Of a stretch of 64,000 nucleotides of DNA, positions 1 to 6,860 are shown in pieces. Every line of letters starts with the position of its first letter. Position 1 is the stretch's first letter. This DNA is from Bacteroidota bacterium. Lineage in GTDB: Bacteria; Bacteroidota; Ignavibacteria; SZUA-365. The notes beneath the pieces were generated by a model. It had not been told where the DNA came from. It saw only the letters and a list, made by a program, of their open reading frames with translations, and made no database searches. The DNA lies in assembly GCA_023432805.1 (NCBI GenBank), contig JAEYUG010000093.1, positions 1 to 64,000 on the forward strand, read 5' to 3'. The position numbers and the translations under genes are program-made.

Positions 1-2
1 AC

Positions 3-239
3 ATCGGCAACGCGGCGCGCTGCCGTGACGTCGCACGACTGCGCGTGGTGCTGGCGCAAGCTGACCGCATGGTACGCGAGGATGCGTACGCGGCACTCTG
101 CCTCATCCGCTGCGACGAGGCCGATGCGCTCATGCGCACGCTGCGCGACACCGAGACCGACGAAGAGCTTCGCCGCGTGCTCGACGACGAACTCGCACGG
201 CGCGGCATGCTTCCTCGCAACGGAGACCCGGTCGAATAG
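3..239 (+). CDS. 3' fragment of a HEAT-like repeat protein (partial)
   Basis: The reading frame is open from the left edge of the window to a TAG stop, so this is the C-terminal end (about 78 residues) of a gene that begins outside. The visible peptide is Arg/Ala/Asp-rich and helical, with alternating motifs such as VREDAYAALCLIRCDEA followed by ALMRTLRDTETDEELRRVL, which is the look of a paired-helix HEAT (PBS-lyase type) repeat. No catalytic residues are visible. A downstream ATG at position 45 is in frame, but there is no reason to prefer it over continuation from upstream. The HEAT assignment is inferred from pattern only. Confidence 0.45.
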   Translation: MGNAARCRDVARLRVVLAQADRMVREDAYAALCLIRCDEADALMRTLRDTETDEELRRVLDDELARRGMLPRNGDPVE

Positions 240-245
240 GAAATC

Positions 246-297
246 GCTACTTTGTAAATTCGCCTGAAATCTAAAGCCCACTTGTGATTATCGGTGT
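246..297 (+). repeat. Intergenic direct repeat, copy 1
   Basis: This 52-bp segment recurs 140 bp downstream (386-437) with a core of CGCCTGAAATCTAAAG followed by CCACTT and TCGGTGT. The match is about 85% by eye. It lies between the stop of the HEAT-like fragment and the DUF4143 ATPase gene, and the second copy ends 4 bases before that gene's ATG. Confidence 0.75.
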
Positions 298-385
298 GAG
301 AAAATGCGAAACACCAATAAAAACAAACATACAACGACAGTGTGCCAAGTACGGTACAAAAACCACCACTTGTGTGGTATCGCAG

Positions 386-437
386 TCTACTTTATATTTC
401 CGCCTGAAATCTAAAGTCCACTTTTGATTTTCGGTGT
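386..437 (+). repeat. Intergenic direct repeat, copy 2 (abuts DUF4143 start)
   Basis: Second copy of the repeat at 246-297, in the same orientation and exactly 140 bp downstream. It runs up to the ATG at 442. It may carry the promoter or leader of the ATPase gene, or be a dispersed host repeat. Nothing in the sequence settles which. Confidence 0.75.
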
Positions 438-441
438 ACCT

Positions 442-1752
442 ATGGCTCGGGTATTTGATCGATGGTATGGCACGACGCTGCGGGCGAAGCTCGCGCGTCC
501 GTACGTGCACCTGATCTTCGGTGCGCGGCAGACGGGAAAGTCGACGTTGCTGCGCGCGCTGCTGCCCGCACCGTCGCTGGTGATGGACCTGTCGGATCCT
601 CGCGAGCGCACGGCGCTCTCTTCGTCACCCGGCGCCTTCACCGACGCCTGTCTCGCGCTGCCGCGCCGGCGCACGCCGCATGTCGTGCTTGTCGATGAAG
701 CCCAGGCCGTGCCTGAGGTCTTCGATGCCGTGCAGTACCTCTATGATCTCGACCGCACGCGCTGGCGCTTCGTGCTCTGCGGCAGCTCGGCACGGCGGCT
801 GCGTGCCTCGGGCGTGAACCTGCTGCCCGGTCGCAGCTTCCTGCACAGACTGTATCCCCTCACACTCACCGAGCAACCCTTCGTGCCGCCTTCGACGGGG
901 GCCGTGCGCGAGGGGGATCCCCTTGCCGCGTACATGACGGGCTCGCCCAAATCCCGCACGCCACTGGTCACGCCGGTCCGGTTACCCTGGCCGCGTTCGA
1001 CGCGCCCGCCGGTGTGCTTTCCGTCGTGGTCGCTTGACGAACGGCTTGCGTTCGGGTCGCTTCCAGGGGTGGTCGCGGCGGCGAAGCGCGATCGCGCGGA
1101 CGCACTGGCGGCCTACGCCGCCGTGCATCTCGAAGAGGAGATCCGCCGCGAGGCCACCGTGCGCGACTGGGGCGCCTTCGTGCGCTTCCTGCAATTCGCA
1201 GCGCTCGAGAGCGGCGGCGTGCTCAACTACGCAGGCATCTCGCAGGAGGTCGGCGTCTCGCAGCCGACGATCAAGAGCTACTACCAACTGCTCGAAGACA
1301 TGTTCATCGGGTTCCGCGTGCCGGCGTGGACCCGGTCGGCGCGCAAGAACGTGCTCTCGACACCGAAGTTTCTCTTCTTCGATCTCGGCGTGCGCAACGC
1401 GGCGGCGGGGCTTCGCATTTCGACGGACATCGTCCCAGTGAATCCCGGCGCACTCTTCGAACAGTGGGTTGGAATCGAACTGTGGAAGCGTCTCGGCTAC
1501 CTCGGCGGCACACTCTCCTACCAGCGCACGCACGACGGTGCGGAAGTCGACTTCGTCGTCCAGCTCGAGGGCAAGCTCACACCAATCGAGGTGAAGTATA
1601 CCGAGCGTCCCACGATGAGCGACGCCCGCCACCTGATGACCTTCCTCGCCGAGAACCCGTCCGCCGCCGCACACGGCTACATCATCTGCCGCTGTGCGCG
1701 ACCCCTGCGCCTCCACGACCGCATCACGGCCCTCCCCTGGCACCTTCTCTGA
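442..1752 (+). CDS. DUF4143-type AAA ATPase (AAA_14 + DUF4143)
   Basis: A 436-residue protein of the widespread archaeal/bacterial 'ATPase + DUF4143' family. The N-terminal P-loop domain has a Walker A motif GARQTGKST near residue 28 and a Walker B motif VVLVDEAQ near residue 78. A winged-helix-like segment (GISQEVGVSQPTIKSYYQLLED) lies in the middle. The C-terminal DUF4143 module ends with the PD-(D/E)XK-like pattern GAEVDFVV...PIEVKYT. The first ATG (442) is used; an in-frame TTG at 424 falls inside the upstream repeat. The linker around nt 900-1030 (rich in Ser/Thr/Pro/Arg) is unlike the family and might hide compensating frameshifts. The function of these ATPases is not established; many sit near mobile or toxin-related loci. 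Confidence 0.85.
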   Translation: MARVFDRWYGTTLRAKLARPYVHLIFGARQTGKSTLLRALLPAPSLVMDLSDPRERTALSSSPGAFTDACLALPRRRTPHVVLVDEAQAVPEVFDAVQYLYDLDRTRWRFVLCGSSARRLRASGVNLLPGRSFLHRLYPLTLTEQPFVPPSTGAVREGDPLAAYMTGSPKSRTPLVTPVRLPWPRSTRPPVCFPSWSLDERLAFGSLPGVVAAAKRDRADALAAYAAVHLEEEIRREATVRDWGAFVRFLQFAALESGGVLNYAGISQEVGVSQPTIKSYYQLLEDMFIGFRVPAWTRSARKNVLSTPKFLFFDLGVRNAAAGLRISTDIVPVNPGALFEQWVGIELWKRLGYLGGTLSYQRTHDGAEVDFVVQLEGKLTPIEVKYTERPTMSDARHLMTFLAENPSAAAHGYIICRCARPLRLHDRITALPWHLL

Positions 1753-1822
1753 CGCGGGGGAGGGGAGTGGAGCCAGAAGTGAATGCCTTTCACGCAAATC
1801 GTACGACATCGATATTGAACAC

Positions 1823-2578
1823 ATGATGACACCACGTACACCACTGCTTCTCCTCGCCGCCATCACACTCAGTCTGCTCGCCGCACCGCACGTCCATGCA
1901 CAGCAACCGCGGCGGGTGCGAGACGTTGCGGTTCCGGAGGGGTGCGTGCGCGTGGCGGTCGACACGGGTTCGTTCGGGGCCTGGCTGCGCACGCTGCCGC
2001 TGCGCGGCGACACGCGCATCGCGAGCTACAAGGGCACCGCCGTTACCAATCCCATCTACGACGTGCTCGCCGTCGTCGACATGCACCTGCTCTTCGCGCG
2101 CGACCTCGAACAGTGCGCCGACTTCGCCATGCGCTTCTGGGCCGAGTACCATCGGGCGAGCGGACGCCTCGACGACCTCTTCCTCTTCGAGTACGGCGGT
2201 CGACGCACCCGCTTCCGCAGCTCCGGCCTCGGCTACGAGTCCTTTCTCCGCCGCGCATTCGCGGGCAGCAACTCGCATTCCCTCAAGAAGGGCTGCACGG
2301 CGATCACCGCCGACCAGCTCGAACCCGGGGACCTCATCGTGCAGAACGAGCGCGGAGGCATCGGCCACGTCTCCGTGATCATGGACGCCTGCACCACCCG
2401 CGACGGCGAGCGCCTCTACCTCATCGGCTTCTCGTTCATGCCCGCGCAGGAGTTCCACATCGAGCGCGCCTCGCGTGTCCATGGCAGGGGGGGATGGTTC
2501 TCCCTGGCCGGCTACACCCGCTGGCTCGACGACAAGCTCCCCCTCGGCACTCCCGTGTTCAGACGCTTCCCCCGGTAG
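1823..2578 (+). CDS. Secreted DUF4846 domain protein
   Basis: 251 residues. The start is one of two adjacent ATGs (1823, 1826) because a clean signal peptide follows: TPRTPLLLLAAITLSLLAAP and then an HAQQ cleavage region. The mature part matches DUF4846: AWLRTLPL, an Asp-rich DMHLLFARDLEQCADFAMRFWAEY block, and a C-terminal GDLIVQ...GHVSVIMD segment that recalls NlpC/P60-like folds (His-Val-Ser). The role is unknown; it probably acts in the periplasm or on the surface. The gene is followed by another exported protein in the same direction, after 95 bp. Confidence 0.8.
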   Translation: MMTPRTPLLLLAAITLSLLAAPHVHAQQPRRVRDVAVPEGCVRVAVDTGSFGAWLRTLPLRGDTRIASYKGTAVTNPIYDVLAVVDMHLLFARDLEQCADFAMRFWAEYHRASGRLDDLFLFEYGGRRTRFRSSGLGYESFLRRAFAGSNSHSLKKGCTAITADQLEPGDLIVQNERGGIGHVSVIMDACTTRDGERLYLIGFSFMPAQEFHIERASRVHGRGGWFSLAGYTRWLDDKLPLGTPVFRRFPR

Positions 2579-2673
2579 CCCGCCGCAGCCCGCCTGCGGA
2601 AGCCATCACCGACGCACGCGTGTGCATGCATCCTTCCCACATGCGATATTTGTTGATCACCAGAGAGACCGCC

Positions 2674-4584
2674 ATGCGCATCATTCCCCTCATCATCATG
2701 TTCGTGTGCGTTGCCGCAGCTGCGGTGGCGCAGCCGCAATCGCGCCTCACGTTCGCGCCCGAGAAGCCGCAGATCGGCCAGGCGCTCACGATCACCTACA
2801 ACGCCGCACACAAACAGGCGACGCTCGCCGGCGCGACCGAGCTCGAGGCGCAGGTGCTCGCGCTGCGGGGCGAGGATTCCCCGCTGCTCGTCGAACTGCC
2901 GATGACCGCGAAGGGACGCAGCTTCAGCGCGACGCTCCCGGCAGTGCGCCCCGAATGGCAGCTGCTGCTCGTGCGCATCGTCGCGGGCGACAAGACCGAC
3001 GACAATGCGGGCGAGGTGTGGACGCTCATGCCGCACGCGAAGACGCAGCCCGTGCGCGGCGCACGCGTCGCACTCGCACAGGCGCTGCGCGACGGCGGCA
3101 TGATGGAGTTTGCGCGACGCAAGGATGCCGCTGCCGCGCGCACTCTGCTGCGCGAGGAGCTCGCCGCGCATCCCGGTGACGTGCGCGCACAGACCATGCT
3201 CTGGAGCATCGACCTTCGCAAGGCCGACAGCACCGCGCGCGCGGCCATCCTCGTCGACGTCGAGAAACTCCACGCGCAACACCAGACGAGCGACAGCCTC
3301 GTCGCGCTCATGCTTCCGGTGTTCGAAGGCGCCGGCGCACGCGACCGTGCGGCCGCCATCCGCAGGGCTGCCATCGCCGCGCACCCCACGGGACGCGTCG
3401 CCTACGCCGACATGCGCAGCGCCATCAACGCCGAGCGCGACGCCGCGAAACGCATCACCCTGATCGAGCGCTTCCTTGCGGACTTCACCCTGCCCGAGGC
3501 CTACCGCCAGCAGCTCGCCAACTCGATCGTACGTTCGCGCATCCAGCGCAAAGATTTCGACCGCGCCATCGCCGAACTCGACGCCAATCCTGGTCGCGAC
3601 CCCATGCTCTACAACTCCATCGCCGAGGCACTCGCGGCGGATTCGTCCCAACCGGAGCATATCCACGAACGCCTTCAGATTGCCGCCGACATCGTGCGAC
3701 GCGCCACCGATCACGTGCGCACCTTCGACCCCGCAACCAAGCCGACCTCCACGTCGACACGCGACTGGATGGAAAATCAGACCTACCGCCTCTCGATCCT
3801 GCTCAATACCCTCGCCGGTATTCTCGAGAAGGAGGGGAGGAAGGAGGAAGCCGCGCACATTCTGCGCGAAGCCCACGACGCCTCGCGCGGCCGCAACGGC
3901 GAGGTCACCACACACTACTTCGACGCGCTCACCGCGGTGGGGAAGCCGCTCGAGGCGCTCGACCTCGCGCGTGCCGCATTCCGCGACGGGAAGGGCGACA
4001 CCGACCTCGAGACCCGCTTCCGGCGCGTGCTCGGCGAGGTGACCGGATCCGAGGGAGCGGCCGAGACCGAACTCGCCGCCCTGCGCGACCAGGCCCGCGG
4101 TGCGCTGCGCACGAAGCTCGCAGCCGAACGCCTCTCGCTGCCGGCACCGGACTTCACCCTCACGGCGCTCGATGGTTCGACCGTCACGCTGTCGTCGCTG
4201 AAGGGAAAGGTGGTGGTGGTGGATTTCTGGGCGACCTGGTGCGGTCCCTGCAAAGCCTCGTTCCCCACACTGCAGAAATTCCACGAGCAGTACGCCGGCG
4301 ACGACCGTGTGAAGATCCTTACCCTCAATACCTGGGAGAGCGAGAAGGGTGCGAAGCGCGAACAGGTCGTCCGCACGTTCATTGCCGACAACGGCTACAC
4401 CTTCCCCGTGCTCTTCGACACCGACCTCGTCGATGCCTACGGCGTCAAGGGCATCCCCACGAAATTCGTCATCGATCCTGAAGGACGCATCGCCTTCAAG
4501 AGCGTCGGCTTCGAAGGCGGCGAAGCGATGATGAACGAACTTGCCCTGCAGGTCGAGATGCTGCTGCCGTCGGCCCGCAGATGA
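2674..4584 (+). CDS. Exported TlpA-family thioredoxin-like protein with long N-terminal helical region
   Basis: 636 residues. The start chosen is the ATG at 2674 because it opens a signal peptide (RIIPLIIMFVCVAAAAVAQ). Residues about 25-470 carry an immunoglobulin-like N-terminal part and helical TPR-like segments (for example ARTLLREELAAHPGDVRAQTML). From about residue 485 there is an AhpC/TSA-thioredoxin domain: LPAPDFTLTALDGSTVTLSS, then the redox site WATWCGPCK with Cys523 and Cys526, then a cis-Pro region GIPTKFVIDPEG. This is a periplasmic thiol:disulfide oxidoreductase of the TlpA/ResA type, common in Bacteroidota with such N-terminal extensions. The partner protein cannot be told from context. 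Confidence 0.88.
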   Translation: MRIIPLIIMFVCVAAAAVAQPQSRLTFAPEKPQIGQALTITYNAAHKQATLAGATELEAQVLALRGEDSPLLVELPMTAKGRSFSATLPAVRPEWQLLLVRIVAGDKTDDNAGEVWTLMPHAKTQPVRGARVALAQALRDGGMMEFARRKDAAAARTLLREELAAHPGDVRAQTMLWSIDLRKADSTARAAILVDVEKLHAQHQTSDSLVALMLPVFEGAGARDRAAAIRRAAIAAHPTGRVAYADMRSAINAERDAAKRITLIERFLADFTLPEAYRQQLANSIVRSRIQRKDFDRAIAELDANPGRDPMLYNSIAEALAADSSQPEHIHERLQIAADIVRRATDHVRTFDPATKPTSTSTRDWMENQTYRLSILLNTLAGILEKEGRKEEAAHILREAHDASRGRNGEVTTHYFDALTAVGKPLEALDLARAAFRDGKGDTDLETRFRRVLGEVTGSEGAAETELAALRDQARGALRTKLAAERLSLPAPDFTLTALDGSTVTLSSLKGKVVVVDFWATWCGPCKASFPTLQKFHEQYAGDDRVKILTLNTWESEKGAKREQVVRTFIADNGYTFPVLFDTDLVDAYGVKGIPTKFVIDPEGRIAFKSVGFEGGEAMMNELALQVEMLLPSARR

Positions 4585-4664
4585 ATCGGTTCGAAGTTGA
4601 CATGCGCGGCCGCCGTGCGTAACTTCGAAGACCCCACACAATTTCATCGTACAGACGAGGGACC

Positions 4665-4949
4665 ATGTTCCAGATGTCCATCATCGAGGACGGGACGATC
4701 AAACTGGTCGGACGACTCGACAGTCCCGAACAGGCCGAGGCCGAACGTTTCTTCTCCTCCATCGACGAACCGCGAGAAGTCGACATGTCCGAGCTGACAT
4801 TCATTTCGTCGGCGGGACTCCGCGTCCTGATCGCCACGCAGAAGCGGCTCGAGCCGAAGGGCATCAAGCTCCGCCTGCGGGGACTTTCGCGCCACGTACG
4901 TGAAATCTTCCGCATCACCCGCCTCGATGCCGTCTTCGACATCGAATGA
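4665..4949 (+). CDS. STAS-domain anti-sigma factor antagonist (SpoIIAA-like)
   Basis: 94 residues, a single STAS domain. The diagnostic phosphoacceptor loop is DMSELTFISSAGLRVL, with Ser49 at the position phosphorylated in SpoIIAA. Such proteins are part of partner-switching pathways, in which the unphosphorylated form binds an anti-sigma kinase. It is followed after 12 bases by an ECF sigma factor gene and then a membrane anti-sigma-like gene, so a common regulatory operon is likely. No serine kinase of the RsbW type is visible nearby, so the partner would have to be encoded elsewhere. Confidence 0.88.
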   Translation: MFQMSIIEDGTIKLVGRLDSPEQAEAERFFSSIDEPREVDMSELTFISSAGLRVLIATQKRLEPKGIKLRLRGLSRHVREIFRITRLDAVFDIE

Positions 4950-4961
4950 CGCCCGCTCGCG

Positions 4962-5573
4962 GTGACGGCCGGAAAAAAAATATCGATCGCCGACCAACTT
5001 TCTGATCCGTCGGTTGTACTTCTTCATGACAACGATCATGAAGACAGAATCATCGTGCACCGCTGCCTCGCCGGAGACACCAACGCATTCAGCGCCATCG
5101 TGCGGCGCTATGAAAAGACCGTCTACAACACGGCCTTCCGAATGACGCGCTCCGAGGAGGAATCCACCGAACTCACGCAGGCCGTCTTCGTCAAGGTCTT
5201 CGAGAAACTCCATACCTACAACAGCGAGCATCGCTTCTTCAGCTGGCTCTACAGAATCTGCATCAATGAGTCCCTCAACCATGTCAAGCAGAGCGCGCGC
5301 AGCGCATCCATCGACGAGTCGCAGCTCGTCGACGACGGCGACACCGCCGACCGCCGGCTCGAGCGCGACATGCTCGTCGGACAGATCCGAAATGCCATGC
5401 TGATGCTCACCGACGACCAGCGCATCGTACTCGTGCTTCGCCATTACCGCGAACTCAGCTACGCCGACATCGCCGACCTGCTCGGCATCCCGGAAGCCAC
5501 CGTCAAGTCGCGGCTCTTCAGCGCACGCCGCACCCTGCGCATCCTGCTGCTCAACCGGGGTGTGCGGCCATGA
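4962..5573 (+). CDS. ECF-subfamily RNA polymerase sigma factor
   Basis: 203 residues from a GTG start; no ATG is available in frame before region 2. Sigma region 2 spans roughly residues 28-95 (FSAIVRRYEKTVYNTAFRMT, then FFSWLYRICINESLNHVK). Region 4 spans about 145-198 (LTDDQRIVLVLRHYRELSYA, IPEATVKSRLFSARRTL). Its last bases overlap the ATG of the next gene (ATGA), a usual arrangement for a sigma/anti-sigma pair. The target regulon cannot be read from this window. Confidence 0.92.
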   Translation: MTAGKKISIADQLSDPSVVLLHDNDHEDRIIVHRCLAGDTNAFSAIVRRYEKTVYNTAFRMTRSEEESTELTQAVFVKVFEKLHTYNSEHRFFSWLYRICINESLNHVKQSARSASIDESQLVDDGDTADRRLERDMLVGQIRNAMLMLTDDQRIVLVLRHYRELSYADIADLLGIPEATVKSRLFSARRTLRILLLNRGVRP

Positions 5574-6730
5574 CCGACCAGCGTGCACAGGACCTGCTGC
5601 AGCGCGCACTCGACGGTCGCGCCACCGCCGACGAACGTCGCGAGCTCGACGCCCATGCCGCAGCCCATCCCACCTTCGCCGCCGAGCACGCAGATCTCGA
5701 ACTCCTCGTCCAGATGCTGGAAGAGGAGGAGGAACAGGATCCCCCGGCAGACCTCACCGACCATGTCATGCGCCGCATTGCTGCGCGCACAACCCGCGGG
5801 GAAGCCACCCGCGGCCGCACACCCCAGACGACATCTCACGACACATCCCAGCACGCACTGCATCCCACGGAGGAGACCATGACCATACAGCAATCAAGAA
5901 GGGGAATCATCATCGGCGGTGTCGCCTTCGCCGCGATCGCCATCATCGTCTTCGCCATCGTCTCGCCCTGGCCGGCAGAGGATCAGACCGCCGGCACCAT
6001 GGGCGGCGTGCAGAAGGCGGAGAAGTACCGCAACACGCAGATCACCACCAGCGACGTCGCACTGAGCAATCCCGAAATCCAGACCTTCCTGCAGAGCGAT
6101 GCCTTCGCGCGCATCCAGCGCGATCCCGAATTGCAGGCCGCGCTCAACAGTGCCGAAGTCAAGGCACGCCTCGAGCGTGCCGGTGCCCGCGAATCCGCGG
6201 CGCTCAGCGCCCTCTACGGCACCGGCGCCGGCGCACTCGCAGACGCCCTCGGCAACGCCGACCTGCGCGCCATGCTCACCGACGCGAACCTGCTGGCCAT
6301 GCTGGATCAGGCTGAAGTCCGCGCCGCCCTCGAGAGCGCCGAGCTGCGCCAGCGCCTCGCAGCCAGCGACCTCAAGAGCCGGCTGAAGGACGCCGAACTC
6401 GAAGCCCTGCTCAAGAGCAGCGGCAGCGCCCTCACCGTGGCCGACCTGCGTGCGCGCCTCGAGAGCGCCGAACTGCGCGCGATGCTTCGCAGCGCTGAAC
6501 TGCGCTCGCTGCTCGCGCACGCCGAGGTCCGCGCCCGTCTCGCGCAGGCAGACGTGCGCGCCGCCCTGCGCAGCGCCGACATCCGCGCCATGCTCGCCAG
6601 TGCCGAACTGCGCGCGCTGCTCGCCCATGCCGACATCCGCGCGCTGCTCGCCAGCGCCGATCTGCGTGCGATGCTCTTCAACGCCGAACTGCGCGCGCGT
6701 CTCGCCTCCGCGGAGATCCGTACCCGGTAG
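5570..6730 (+). CDS. Membrane anti-sigma-like protein with nonapeptide-repeat C-terminal domain
   Basis: 386 residues, translationally coupled to the sigma gene (ATGA overlap). Residues 1-60 resemble the helical anti-sigma domain (LLQRALDGRATADERRELDA) but lack the zinc-binding Cys/His set. One transmembrane helix lies near residues 110-133 (GIIIGGVAFAAIAIIVFAI). From nt 6254 onward (about residue 229 to the end) the protein is almost entirely nine-residue repeats with consensus x-A-[DE]-[LIV]-R-x-x-L-x, for example SAELRAMLR, HAEVRARLA, SADIRAMLA. About 17 units are present, with one irregular stretch near nt 6418-6450. The topology places the repeats outside the cytoplasmic membrane. The anti-sigma role is inferred from position and architecture. 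Confidence 0.75.
   Translation: MTDQRAQDLLQRALDGRATADERRELDAHAAAHPTFAAEHADLELLVQMLEEEEEQDPPADLTDHVMRRIAARTTRGEATRGRTPQTTSHDTSQHALHPTEETMTIQQSRRGIIIGGVAFAAIAIIVFAIVSPWPAEDQTAGTMGGVQKAEKYRNTQITTSDVALSNPEIQTFLQSDAFARIQRDPELQAALNSAEVKARLERAGARESAALSALYGTGAGALADALGNADLRAMLTDANLLAMLDQAEVRAALESAELRQRLAASDLKSRLKDAELEALLKSSGSALTVADLRARLESAELRAMLRSAELRSLLAHAEVRARLAQADVRAALRSADIRAMLASAELRALLAHADIRALLASADLRAMLFNAELRARLASAEIRTR
6254..6727 (+). repeat. Tandem 27-bp coding repeats (nonapeptide units)
   Basis: About 17 in-frame units of 27 bp encode x-A-[DE]-[LIV]-R-x-x-L-x. The last ten units are the most regular, and the early ones are more diverged. The repeats end at the stop codon of the anti-sigma-like gene. 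Confidence 0.85.
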
Positions 6731-6768
6731 CCGCCCGCGGCGATAGGATGCTTCCCCCCCGGGGGAGC

Positions 6769-6801
6769 TGCGAAGGGACCGCCACCGGCGGTCCCTTCGC
6801 A
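6769..6801 (+). terminator. Strong hairpin, likely terminator of the sigma/anti-sigma operon
   Basis: A perfect 15-bp inverted repeat (6769-6783 and 6787-6801) with a 3-nt loop; the left arm is TGCGAAGGGACCGCC. It sits 38 bases after the nonapeptide-repeat gene. No T-run follows, so termination is inferred from the stem alone. Confidence 0.65.
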
Positions 6802-6860
6802 CATCTTGCAAATGCTCAAGGGATTCCGCATACTACAGGCTTCCATCCATCCTCATCCAT

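Noticed and set aside
1942..2673. In-frame upstream extension of the TlpA-like gene
   Set aside because: It overlaps the DUF4846 gene in another frame, gives Arg/His-rich shadow sequence, and a clean signal peptide begins at 2674.
6254..6727. CRISPR-like array
   Set aside because: The 27-bp repeats are contiguous, in frame and coding, without spacers.
6254..6727. Pentapeptide-repeat (Mfp-like) domain
   Set aside because: The A-[DE]-L motif is similar, but the period is nine residues, not five.
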